From positions 1 to 64,000 of the forward strand of contig NW_026570349.1 of assembly GCF_019649055.1 (NCBI RefSeq): a stretch of 64,000 bases of DNA, in the 5' to 3' direction. Shown in pieces: positions 24,050-34,841 of the stretch. This stretch comes from Paramacrobiotus metropolitanus. Lineage: Eukaryota > Tardigrada > Eutardigrada > Parachela > Macrobiotidae. A program made the translations under genes and the position numbers. The notes beneath the pieces were generated by a model that was not told where the DNA came from, ran no database searches, and worked only from the letters and a program-made list of their open reading frames with translations. The number at the start of each line of letters is the position of its first letter. Positions within the stretch are counted from its first letter, which is position 1.

Positions 24050-24099
24050 GTTTTTGGAGGTGCCCTAATTTTTCACACTTAAAGGGCACCCCCAAAAAC
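24050..24099. repeat. 17-bp-arm hairpin
   Basis: The arms gtttttggaggtgccct (24050-24066) and agggcacccccaaaaac (24083-24099) pair with one mismatch around a 16-base AT-rich loop. It could be a transposon end or a structured RNA. Confidence 0.6.
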
Positions 24100-24215
24100 G
24101 GCTTACTTATTACGGTGTGCTTATTACGGGGGATGTCCTTATTGCGGGGGGTGTGACAAATTCGATTATCACGGTACCTCATTCTATGAATTATGCTGGT
24201 GCATTCGGGAAACTG

Positions 24216-24295
24216 TAAAACTATAGATAATTACATACCTAGATAATTAGATAATTACATACCTAGTTACATAGATAATTACATACCTAGTTAGA
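24216..24295 (+). repeat. Short tandem repeat, unit about 'agataattacatacct'
   Basis: Three to four imperfect copies of 'agataattacatacctag' in a row. The surrounding 23938-24840 spacer has no gene I can support. Confidence 0.7.
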
Positions 24296-24840
24296 CACTT
24301 TTTATCGCAACAAACATCCTATCTTGCAAACCTGCTGAACCAGTTGCACGCCGCACTTTACCGCGTACTCCACTGTTCGCCATCGGCCCATCGCCATAAA
24401 AATGTGTTACAGACGCCGGCATACAGACTCAGTTCCCATGTCAGCACATAATACCTACAGGCAGCTTTATTGATTAGTCAGCCAAAGACAATCTAAAGGC
24501 GTTCCGTTTTTAATTTTTAACAATGCATAGGCAGTCTTATTACGGTAGGAAGTAAACAAACAGTTCCTGCCAAATGACTTGCGCCGCTGCGAATGGCTTA
24601 TTACATGGACCAAAACACCCGTTTTCTATCATTCTACTATTTTTGCCTGACTGTTTTCATAGACACTGGGCGAAGTGTTCAATGAATGCTCAAGAGATGA
24701 TGGAACAGTTTCGTTGTAGTATTCTTAAATACTTCTCATGTTATATAAGCCATTAACGTCTGATTCGTGTTGTCAGCTTTCCCGAAGCGGTGCGCGCTAG
24801 TTCTCTGCCAGTATAATTATAAAAGAATCCGAAGGCCCTC

Positions 24841-27314
24841 ATGGCTCTGAGTGCGTATTTCCTCCGTCAGCGTCAGATCAATCAGTTTAACGTGGGAAAC
24901 ACGGTCCTGGTCAGCGCCCTCAACAACGACGACTTTTATCTTGGATTCCTGCAGAATATTAATGGCGGCTCGTTATTTATTGATTTCGATTCAGGCCAGA
25001 TGCCAGCGCAGTGGGTGTCCATCAGCCGTGTATGGCATCATGAGCGAAGCAGTATTCGCCTGGTTAATGATCCACGCGATGTCTACGTGGCGATTCGCCT
25101 GGAACACGACGGACCGTACACTTTTCGGCCGGCTAAACTGCTGCGCAGCTACGGCTATGAAAGCCGATTTCTATGCTGCATCACATTTGATACTGACACT
25201 GGTCTATCGTCCACAGGGAACGAGAAACCCAACCTGCAGATTGTACACGGTTGGCAGCTAGTCCACCGTTTGCCGATTGATCGCCGCATTTATAGAATTT
25301 GCCGGTTGCCCTTTAAAAAAGTGATCTATCGTTCGAGCAGGGTCAGTTCGGCGCTGAACGGTATTCAAGAAAGGACTATTGTTAACATGCTTTATTCCGT
25401 TTTCCGTGAAGACTTTCTACCGTTGAACGAGAACTGGGACCGACTCTTCGTACGGATCAGTGAAGAAGAAATAATGTTCTTAATTATGCGGATCCAGTGT
25501 AAACATGTAAGATCCATTCCATGCGCATCTGGAAAGTGCTGGAGAAACCGAACCAATAAGATGATAACGGAGGGCGTCGAGAAGTTTCTTTTGAGATACT
25601 GCTGCGGACCGCTTTTTCACCACATTTCCTTTTCGAATTCTGCTACAAGTAAGATTTACTTTTGATCATAGCTTTAATAAACTTATTTAGTACTGAACTG
25701 CTTTCTAGTAGGATTGACCACAAAATAATAGTCATCATCACACTAAATACGGCAAATATCTAATACGGCAAAATCTTTACCAGGAACGAACTCATACAAA
25801 ATTGCAAGTACAGTTTTACGAGTTGGTAACACATTTAAAGCCATTTGTGAACGACGCTCACTATTATACAGTAGAAGAACGGTTGTTGCATATTGCGAAT
25901 TGGCGTTCGATGCAGTACTCCACGAAATTCTCTCCGCGATTTTTTCCTACTCAGACATCGTAACACAAGGAAAAGTAAAACGGTATGGCTTTTACAATAG
26001 ATTTGCTCTTTATTACTTGTGAACCAGTACTGTAGCCGCCCGATCAGGTTAGGCCGAAATCCGAATGGTAGTGTAAGAATAGATGCACCCCTACTGCTCG
26101 CTACTCAACAGCCTCAGCGAATCTGTAACGGTACGCAGTCCACAGCAGGAACAAGTCAACGGCCGGACGAGGCAGCGGTCTAGCTTGGTCCTACGGCTGC
26201 AGTACAATTTACGACATTTAAAACATTGTCACCCATCTTTCCGTCGGACCGCCAACCCAAAAGATACAAGAAACTTCGGTGGCGGCAAAGCCGGCACAGT
26301 CTGCTTGCAGGGTAGAACCGGTTTATTCGATCTTCAGTCGGGAAACGGTTTTCGCATAATTTCCGTCGTACTGCCTCTTACCATTAAATGACGGCGATAA
26401 CAGCGTTTCTGTGTGCTGCAGAGTTTGTTCGCTGTAGAGCGTTATACTACGTGATCCTGTCAAAGCGCCCTGCCTTATTATCGACTTCACCGTTCTGAGT
26501 CCGCAGCTGGCACATTGCCCAGAGACAGAAGGCTACCTCCTCGGAATGCTGCTGCACCGCGTCGTCAGCAGTCATACGAAAACGCTGGCACTGGTCAGCT
26601 TGCAACACTGCGCGGACAACTTAAAATACGCAGTGTCGGCAGTGGCCGAGCTACTGCGTTTGAAGCCCATAATCCCGTTTATCATCGTTAAGAACGCCGG
26701 AGCCGGTATCGAGAGGATGCCGGTAGCGGGAATGGTCGATTTAAGCAGTCCAGACTGGGCCAAAATCCTTCCAGTTGCTGCCATTGAAAGCCGTATGTCA
26801 GCGGTTGTTCGTCGGCAGCTTCACCGTGTGTTTTTCTTACTCTTATCTGCCAAGATTTTACCCTGAGATGCCCAGATTCTGTAACAAGAAGCGCCACTCG
26901 TTTAACCTGATTATTACGATTCCGTGATGAGATTTCGCAAGGACGAATTGGATGATGTTTGCACGCAACGGTTTAAAGCCGAACTGAATCACCGCTGTCC
27001 ATCGGTTAGTGCGGCTGTTCTCGACAAACTGAAACATCGGCATGCGGGTTGGTTGAGAAGTGTACCTTTACTTCCTTACTCCGGGAAGAAATGGGCAGCT
27101 CTACGACAGTTTCTTGAATTGTAAGCGCAAATCACTGTTTTTGGTAATAAGTTAAATTGCAACCTTTCTGGGTTTCAGCTATGGATTTTGTCATGCAGCC
27201 GATCCTGCCCGATACTGGCGCGACTTGGATTTGAGAAAGTTTGAAAATATCTCGCGCTGTAACTTGAGTCTGACGGTGCTTGCCTACGAGTATATTCGTT
27301 CTTTTGGCTTGTAA
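24841..27314 (+). pseudogene. F-box family copy (subfamily I), decayed
   Basis: Exon A 24841-25648 is fully open and close to the 20740 gene (MALSAYFLRQRQINQFNVGN, DFYLGFLQNINGGSLFIDFD, donor gtaaga). Exon F (about 25896-25982) keeps ELAFDAVLHEILSAIFSYSD, but the acceptor AG is missing: 'tattgcg' stands where the paralogue has 'tattgcag'. Exon B (26422-27120) has a TAG at 26435-26437 replacing the invariant Trp of RVCALW, a frame change near 26760, and a lost base near 26922 (ccgtgatg). D 27179-27314 is clean (YGFCHAADPARYWRDLDLRKF). Three kinds of damage argue for a true pseudogene rather than error. A truncated protein of exon A alone could still be made. Confidence 0.75.
26027..26205. mobile_element. 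Small MITE with GTACTGTAGCCG ends
   Basis: Left end gtactgtagccgcccg (26027) and right end cggctgcagtac (about 26194-26205) are near reverse complements. The same terminal motif bounds 47030-47176. It lies in the intron between exons F and B of the decayed F-box copy. No target duplication was clear. Confidence 0.5.
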
Positions 27315-28267
27315 ATTTATTTGCTACTCTGATTTTCCATAACTCGAAAATTTAACTCGTTTCATAAGCTCCACTTCGGGTACCTACAGCAAACCCATAT
27401 TAACTATTTCTGGTCCTGTTGTGACGCAGTAACAACGGTATCAGAAGTCAGAACGCGCATGGTACGGTATAGTACTATAATGTGTATCGGGATTGCAAAC
27501 GGGCCTATGAAAATTGGCTGTGAATACAACAAGCCTGCACTTTATAGTAATTACACGTAATTAACGAATCTACAGCAATTTGAAGTATCCAACGCAGCCA
27601 TTAGCCAGCAAAAACAAAGTATACCTGTCGTTCACGCCTGGACTTTTAATATCGTCACCTGAAAATCGTCCGCAATTTATCCCGCAGTGCAGTTCTCACG
27701 ATACAGTATCGTTAGGAACTGTCTGCTTTTGTTGCACAAGATTATAGTAAGGCCAGTCGCTATGTAAAATGAATTGGCAGCTCAAGTATTGCTTAATCGG
27801 GTCAACGACGCAAAATTTAAATGGTCTACGCAGTCGCTTTGATATTTTTGACCTCTGATATTCTTGCATACAGCAGCCTATTAAGCCACAGCCACATGGC
27901 AGCCTATTAAGCCACAGCAAAGCAAGTAGACAGTATGCACTTACCGGCATCAGCAATCCTCAGTACGCCAACGATATTGTGTAATACTTACTAGGAAATG
28001 AAGATCCTGCTGGGTGACATTTCTGTCGCCTTTGCAAAGGGTAAGGACCAAGCAGTACACTTTGTAATGCTTTGTTTTGAAACTCTTACGGGAGATGTAA
28101 ATCGTATCCGTTTCGTTTTCGGAAATCTTTATAGACTAGCCAGTAACACAGTAACTATCGTTGGCGCAAATTTTAAAAGGCCGACCGTTTTAAGAAAGAA
28201 AGAAGTTTTAAAATACCTGTGTGATGTGTCATGCTTAGAATATTACTCATAATTTTTCACGGTTGCA
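27315..28267. other. Spacer between two decayed F-box copies
   Basis: It contains a short direct repeat, 'gcagcctattaagccacag', twice (about 27871-27917). No supported gene. Confidence 0.45.
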
Positions 28268-30211
28268 ATGGGTCTGATTTCATATTTTCTCCGCCAACGG
28301 ACTGTCAACCAGTTTAAGGTGGGCAATACGGTTCTCGTCAGTGCAGAAAACCAGTTGGACGTTTTTCTGGGATTCTTGCAGAATGTCGCCGGTGATTCAT
28401 TCTTCATCGATTTCGATAGCGAGGAGATGCCGGCGCAGTGGGTGCCCATCAGCCGCGTCTGGCGTCATGATCAGCGCAGTATTTGGTCCATAGAGACTGG
28501 TCATGACGATGTCTATGTTGCAGTGCGCCAAGCAGAAAGCGGACCGTATATCTTCCGCCCCGCCACGCTCTTGCACGGCTGCATTTATCGCAGCCAGTTC
28601 CTGGCGTTGAGTAACCTTTCGTTCCATCCCTCATGATTTCAGAATGATGAATTGGAAACTGGCTTTCCAGGTTGTGCATGCTTGGCAGATTACCCGCAGC
28701 CTCCCGAGCGCGAGCGGCGTGTGAACAGAATCTGCCGGTATCCTTTTAAAAAGATGGCGTATCGCTCGGCACTAGTAAATGCTGGGTGGCATCCAAGAGT
28801 CGAATATTGTCGATATCCTGCACCGTGTATTCCGTAAAGGCCATCTACCGTTGGATAGGAACTTGGATAAACGTTCGTTCGGAGCAACAATGGAGAAAAT
28901 TATGTCCTTATTTACGCATATTCATTCTCGACATGTCACACGTTCGGCATGCTGATCGCAAAACTGCTAGCGGCAAGGATTCACTGGGAATAGAACGGTG
29001 GGCATCGAAAAGTATTTGTTACCATACTGCACCCAAGGCCCGCGCTGGGGATTTTTTTAGTAAGGGGGGGGGGGAAGTCGCCCGGGGGGCGGCGTTTCGC
29101 CTAAAACCCGCCGGGGTGGCGGCTAGAAACTGGTAGGGGCGGAAGGGGGTGCGCCATACTTTAAAATCGCCCCCCGGCGGTCAAAAGCCGAAAAATTTGT
29201 AATACGTCCGTCAATTTTGTGGCAAAATCGCATCTTTTGTGGGAATAATATATAGTTTAACGAAATACGTACGATAGAACTGCTTCTGGTTTTACGAAGT
29301 TAAAAGTGGAACACGACTTTATGGTTGCGCTTCCGCAAGCACTGTCCGCTATTTAACGGGAATTCCTACTGATTCTTACAGCTTTTTTTGCTACAGAGTA
29401 AGCTCTCAGCTGCCACAACGTTCGGAGACGGAAGGCTATCGCCTTGGAACGTTACTCAATCGAGTCGTCAACAGAAACACCAAAACGCTGGCAGTGGTCA
29501 ACTTGCAACACCGCGCTGACAACTTGAAATACGCTGTGCTAGCAGTCGCCCAGCTGATGCATTTAAAGCCAATGATCCCGTTAATCGTTATTAGAAACGC
29601 TCGAGCTGGTGTAGAGAGGAACGGGTAACTCGATGGCACCATCCCGACTCGTGGGATTGGCACAAATCTGTTTCCAGTTGCTGCCACTGAAGGACGTGTG
29701 TCACGGCTGCTAGTCAGCAACTTTATCGTGTATTTTGATTAATTTTATCTGCCGTAATTTTCTGCGCAAATGCCGAGTAGCGAAAAGTCCCGCCTGTTCA
29801 ATCTGATCATCAGAATTCCTTTTATGGTGTTTCGCAACGATGAATCGGATGATGCCAGTACTGTACGCATAACTGCTAGACCGAGCTAAATCGTCACTGT
29901 CCGCCGCCCAGTTCTGCTGTTTTTGACAAATTAAAGCGTCGCCATTTGCGCTGGACGCGCAGTGTAGATTACCCCGGGAAGAAGTGGAAAGGATTTCGGC
30001 ATCTTCTTGAATTGTAAGAGCACTTTTTTGTGCATAGTCCTGAATATTCGATGTTATGTGTTGCAGCTATGGTGTTGCAGCGCAATAACGGACAGCTGAC
30101 CCTGCCAGATTCTGGCGCGACTTGGATTTGAGAAACTTTGACAGTATACCGCTATGTAACTTAAGCCTAACAATGCTTGCCTATGATTACATTCATTCTT
30201 TCGGGATGTGA
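28268..30211 (+). pseudogene. F-box family copy (subfamily I), heavily decayed
   Basis: Exon A starts MGLISYFLRQRTVNQFKVGN and is open to a stop at 28634-28636. The rest of A is readable only by changing frame (VVHAWQIT, RICRYPFKKMAYRS, DILHRVFRKGHLPL). No F exon was found, and the stretch 29040-29180 is odd G-rich sequence. Exon B begins late (about 29398, LSPQLPQRSETEGYRLGTLL), so the second half of the F-box is missing. It is open to 29629 and then breaks up. D at 30067-30211 has a TAA early on but keeps PARFWRDLDLRNFDSIPLCN. It is the most eroded of the plus-strand trio beginning at 20740. Confidence 0.75.
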
Positions 30212-30322
30212 ATTTGTACAGAATGTCGGGATGTACAGAATGTCGATCTGTATATGAGTATATCCATAAGGGAATCCGATAATACGGTACATCGACTTAT
30301 GCGACAATGATCAACTTGAATT

Positions 30323-30600
30323 AGAGCCCCCAAACAGTATACTGTACTGCCGTATACGGCATACTGTACGGCACAACAGTACGTAACCGTAGTGAAATTT
30401 GGTACTGTAACGAAAGTGCCGTACGTAACCGTAAGCCAAAAACACGGTTTTACAATGGGCTTGCCGTATACGGTACTGCCGTATACGGTATACCGTACGG
30501 TCAATCCAGTTATTTCTGCCGTAACCGTACCGTAGCCGTAGGAGCCGTACGCGGAAACCGTACGTAGCCGTACAAAAATTTGTTACTGTTTGGGGGCTCT
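30323..30600. mobile_element. Mutator-like MITE, 278 bp, 10-bp target duplication
   Basis: Terminal inverted repeats AGAGCCCCCAAACAGTA (30323-30339) and TACTGTTTGGGGGCTCT (30584-30600) are perfect complements. The exact 10-bp direct repeat 'aacttgaatt' flanks them (30313-30322 and 30601-30610). The interior is a dense series of ccgta/tacgg units, so it can fold on itself throughout. A 9-11-bp duplication is typical of MULEs. It has no coding capacity. Confidence 0.85.
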
Positions 30601-30610
30601 AACTTGAATT

Positions 30611-31108
30611 AATCCATGAACGGCTGTGTCTTTCTTAACTTTTGTATTGTTTGGCTAATACATTCATTGTGCTGAATTAAAGATGTTGGTTGAACAAAAT
30701 CCCGATCCTCGAGAACGTCGCAGCACGGCACTGCTATCTGTATGTTAACACACTTCAAAATTTTTTGGACCAGCTCTGCAGTTAAGTGCCGGAAGCCATC
30801 GCTTTTTTATGGGATTACACACATAATACTTGGAATAGAAGGTGTCATACAAATGAAAAATGGACTAGGAAATGTGGAAGGTGACCGTCAAACCGGTCGC
30901 ACAAGCATGTGTACATATAACATAGCTTAACCAAGCCTCTTACGTTTTAGTACCCGTAAATTTTTCCGCAAAATACATAAATCAGCTTAAATGCGAAAGC
31001 GATCAGGTGATACTGGACTCAAAATATTTAATGCATTCCAGTTTTCAGCGCAACACTCCAGGTACTTACCGGTACATACATCAGTAGAATAATTTTTTAC
31101 CGCATTTA
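30611..31108. other. Spacer between two mobile elements
   Basis: No gene seen. A single small open frame (30742-30930) has no motif. Confidence 0.4.
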
Positions 31109-31440
31109 CAAGCTTGTCCGGTAATTTCTGACGAATCAATACAGCGAATTACATAAATTTGCGTGTTACGCCAAACTTCACACTACGGCGCGCCACGCTA
31201 CACTGTTTAAACACGTAACTTGCATTTGGCTGGCAGGTGGCTTGGTACACCCCATTTAATTTTATGAGAATAATAGTAACTGCCTGGCGGAAGGTGGCTA
31301 GAAATTGGTCGGTGCAGTAAGCGACAATCTGACTGCGGAGCGCATTTAGGAAATTTAATAAACGTAGTGAAGTGGCCAACGTTATAAGCGCAAACTTCGC
31401 GCTAGCTGTACCTTTACGTAGGAAATTACCGACAAGCTTG
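31109..31440 (-). mobile_element. Mariner-like MITE, copy 2 (332 bp, inverted)
   Basis: Ends CAAGCTTGTCCGGTAATTTC and its near-complement (…GACAAGCTTG) are flanked by TA on both sides (31107-31108, 31441-31442). It is the same length as 23057-23388, in opposite orientation, and clearly homologous throughout. Confidence 0.75.
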
Positions 31441-31560
31441 TACACGGCAGAACCACATGTGCCTGGAAACACAATTTTATGCAGCAGAAAAAGAGAATTA
31501 GCCTTCCAGCTAGAATTTTCAAACAATGGTTCCGTTTTGTCCCCCCAGCACAAACGTTAA

Positions 31561-31567
31561 TATAAAA
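31561..31567 (+). promoter_or_regulatory. TATA-box-like site
   Basis: TATAAAA lies 90 bases before the ATG of the secreted-protein gene at 31657, leaving room for a 5' leader of about 60 bases. Confidence 0.4.
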
Positions 31568-31656
31568 TCTTTTACGCATTATTCGTTTACGTTTATTACC
31601 TCAGTGCTCAGCCTTTTTTCGATCACCGTTACTCCAAAGTTAACAGTTATGCCATA

Positions 31657-32307
31657 ATGCAGCAGATGTGCATTCTACTGGTACTTTTTGGGCTTTACTA
31701 TGCTGGGACTGTGGTGGCAAACGAGCGCCAGCGGCCTGTTAATGACAGATCGTCAGTATCGCATCAGCTGCAACAACCTCGAGTGCGTTCAAATGCAGCA
31801 AATGCTGTGAAGGCGCGAGCACCTCCACCTGCGGGAACTGTAACAGCGCAACCCACACCAGCAGCGGGAACTGCACCAGGTCCGCCACCTGCCCCCGCTA
31901 CCAAAGCGCCACCTGCCCCAGCTACCACTACAAAAAGTTCATGTAGATGCAAGTTCTCAACGTGCTACGCGCCGGAATGCGATGTTACGTATTCCTGCGA
32001 TATTGACTGTTCGGCGCAAGACATTTCGGACGGACTGAGAGCGGCGTGCGCTAGCCAAATATGCGGTAGAATTAATGGTCATCCTACTACCACCGCTGCG
32101 CCTACCACCACCTCAACAGCTGTCTACCTCCCTATTCCAGGTTGCAGCCCGAGCTGCAGAATTTCCTGCATCCAGTGCACTCTTTCATATTGTTGTGCAA
32201 GTCCACAAGCTGGTTGCCTAGCGGAACCGTATCTGACAGCTATCATAGCTCCATCAGCTTGTGGAAAGTGCGATAAATATACTATTAACTACAATTGCTA
32301 CGGGTAG
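31657..32307 (+). CDS. Secreted Pro/Thr-rich, cysteine-rich protein (216 aa)
   Basis: Single open exon. Residues 1-21 form a signal peptide (hydrophobic ILLVLFGLYYAG, likely cut after VVA). Residues about 45-90 are a Pro/Ala/Thr spacer typical of mucin-type O-glycosylation. Residues about 92-135 hold eight cysteines starting with CRCKFSTC. A second Pro/Thr linker (about 141-155) leads to a C-terminal region with ten cysteines, including a CC pair. There is no transmembrane or GPI signal, so it is probably an extracellular, cuticle-, mucus- or defence-related protein stabilised by disulfides. I do not recognise the cysteine spacing as a named domain. It is unrelated to the F-box neighbours. 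The start is supported by the signal peptide. Confidence 0.75.
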   Translation: MQQMCILLVLFGLYYAGTVVANERQRPVNDRSSVSHQLQQPRVRSNAANAVKARAPPPAGTVTAQPTPAAGTAPGPPPAPATKAPPAPATTTKSSCRCKFSTCYAPECDVTYSCDIDCSAQDISDGLRAACASQICGRINGHPTTTAAPTTTSTAVYLPIPGCSPSCRISCIQCTLSYCCASPQAGCLAEPYLTAIIAPSACGKCDKYTINYNCYG

Positions 32308-33289
32308 AGAGCGGCTCAGAATGGCGCTCTGGGTAGACGGGTTGCTCTAATGTGCTAGCCCGGAATTTTCCACTTATTGTTGATATAAAACTCTACGGTC
32401 TCTACCTGGTCGCATTTGTGCTTATACGCGGATACACAAGTACGGGATTAGTGCGTATTTTATCACAGGCTGTAAAAAATGCTGTTAACAGTACTGTACA
32501 CATAGAGTCATAGACGTACGACTCGCAATCTGCTGTAGCCAATGCCCAATGGCAGTCGTAAACTTCTTTGTAATTCACTTGCAGTTTGGGGTTTTTTTTT
32601 ACAGTACCTACGCATTATATCTATATCTGCATGTTGCACCTATATGATCCCATACTTGCACAGTGGAGTATCGTATCCTGTCAAATACTAAGAACTGTAA
32701 GTTTGCAAAACTTACATCGGATCGCCACTTCGGCTTCTTGTTACAGAATATTTTCGAAAAAAAACTACGTAGTACGACCCATGCTACGAGTATACGCGTA
32801 CAGACTGTGCAGCTGCCATAATACGGTAAGAAGGAAAAACCCGTGCGCAGGGCTAATCGTTACGACAGGACATTGTGGTAGATAATTTTTATATCTGTTA
32901 GCTGGAAAAGATACGACTACAACTTACAAGCATTTCGTACAACTATGTCAAGAAACAAACTGAGAGCGAAAGCACTGATAAACGATCGAGCATACTCGTA
33001 TATGTACATAAAAAAATCCAGATTGCAACAAATGTACAGCATATCACGTGTGTGACCACAGACAGTCTCCGTAAAAGCCGGCACATCCCCAGAAAACCGA
33101 CATAGCGCTAACAACAGCAAACAAACCCCAGCCGCAATATAAACAACCTTCAACATCCCCCTGTCCGTTGATAGCCATTCCAGCACAGAACATACACAAG
33201 CTCAGCAAAATGTACAGAATGAAGATCAGCCAGCGGCTAAAAATACCCGGCGCTCTTTACACAGCGTAGTCAGGCGAGAGGAATTTCGG
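32308..33289. other. Spacer, possibly with a small membrane-protein exon on the minus strand
   Basis: A minus-strand frame 33186-32917 contains one strongly hydrophobic stretch (VVYIAAGVCLLLLALC), but no splice sites or homologues support it. The rest is AT-rich without motifs. Confidence 0.25.
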
Positions 33290-34841
33290 CTAACTGCGCT
33301 GACGATGGAAACGTGCATTTCCGGCCGGGTGGCTGCTGACAGCTGTGCTACTGCAGGCGATGTGCTGGTGCGGGGAGATGCTGGCGTCCTTGGTCGGGGC
33401 CACAGCGAAGCGGCGGATGAATTTACGCAGACGACGCAGCAGCCGGCGACCCGTTGTGTCGCGAACGTGGGCGGTAGTGTGCGTGAGGGCGGGGTTGGAG
33501 CCGGCGGAAATGGACGAGCCGCTGCTGCTGCAAGTGTCCGGATCGGAGAGCGGATGGTCTGTGGCGTTGTCGTCCGATTCGTCATCCACTTCGGGAATAA
33601 CCTAATCCCAGCAAAAAAATCAAAACAATAACTATCATAAAGAAATAAAACGACAAAATTATTGAAAAATTATTCAAATTCTCCCTTCTATATGACTATC
33701 ATAAAGGATATAAAAACTATTATAAAGCAATAAAACTATCCGAACGAAAACTATCATAAAGAAACGAAAACGACAAAATTATTCAGAAATTATTAAAAAT
33801 TCCCTGGCAAAAAACAGCCGCACAGTATACAAAATATTATAAGGCGCAATTTTTAGGTTGCTTAATTTGACCTGTAAATACGCTCTTTCACTCGTAATTT
33901 TTATTAAAAGTCTTTACGTATACTTGTGCATTTTATATAGACGTGGGTTTTCTTTCAGGACCATAGCCGGTTCGTTAAAGTTAATTTACCTCAACTCTGT
34001 AATTTTATTATCTAAATACCTGTTTTCTATTTTAACTTTTACTTTCAATCAAAAAAAGGGAAACGGCAATCGGAATACAGCTGCATCAGATTATTACTGC
34101 AGTTAAATCCAAGAAACTTAAAAAAAAACTTGTTATTGTAGTAGCTGTTACGTTCGCAAAAAAGTATTGAATTATACAGCGACAAAATTATAATGTGAAT
34201 ATTTAATACTGGTGTACAGTACATAAAGTACAGTACTCGTACTAAAAATGGAAAACCGCACTAGCCACCGCTCTACGAAATCAATCACAGATACAAGCAA
34301 CGCGCGGCATAAAATCTGAAACTACGACAGTTGTTAATAAATAAGAAACAAGGGAAAAACTGATGATAAACAAAAAATTGCTGATAAAAGCATACTGATA
34401 AAATACTGATGATAAAAACATTAAAATACGGTGCCGGTTGCCGTAAACAACCTTTTTCGTCGCCGCCACCAAATTGCGCACGACGTTGTGCATTATCCAT
34501 TTAGATAAAGATAAACTGAATAATTGTTTAAGCATTTTCCATAATTCCGCTTACCGACATAACGGCGTCCAGATCGCGCAGCTTAAGGGAATCATGGGAC
34601 AGCGGTCGACCGCGGCGATCTGTCTTCGACTGCGGTGCGCGGGCGGGGAGTTGCCGGTGGCACCGTCTAACGACGGGCGACGCCGGTTGGGTAATGTGGC
34701 GCAACGGACCGGAAGGGGGTTGGGATCGGATTTGGTGCGTTTGCGGCGGGCATCCGATTTACTGTGCTGCACAACTTTGACCGGTGGATGGACATTGTAC
34801 AGGTTCCAGCCGGATTTCATGATCGGTGTCATGAAGGCCAT
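33290..34841 (-). CDS. Putative two-exon gene, unknown function
   Basis: Exon 1: 34841-34555, Met start, basic and Pro-rich (MAFMTPIMKSGWNLYNVHPP, RRKRTKSDPNP), ending at a strong donor (gtaagc), phase 2. Exon 2: about 33603-33290, after 'gattag', contains an acidic/serine stretch (DDESDDNATDHPLSDPDTC) and a basic one (GRRLLRRLRKFIRR). The direct join puts exon 2 in a different, Ala/Pro-rich frame, so a missing small exon or a wrong donor is likely. No domain is recognised. Base composition is richer in G+C than the flanks, which supports coding. Treat as a lead. Confidence 0.3.

Noticed and set aside
24818-24825. TATAAAAG just before the 24841 start codon as a TATA box
   Set aside because: It is only 16 bases from the ATG, too close to direct a transcript that includes that ATG.
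31149-31553. A 134-codon minus-strand frame
   Set aside because: It runs across the boundary of the mariner-like MITE at 31440 into unique DNA. The MITE copy at 23057 does not keep the frame, so it is incidental.
33305-33631. A plus-strand Gly/Val-rich frame of 108 codons
   Set aside because: Antisense to the better-supported minus-strand exon. Its composition follows from the opposite strand.
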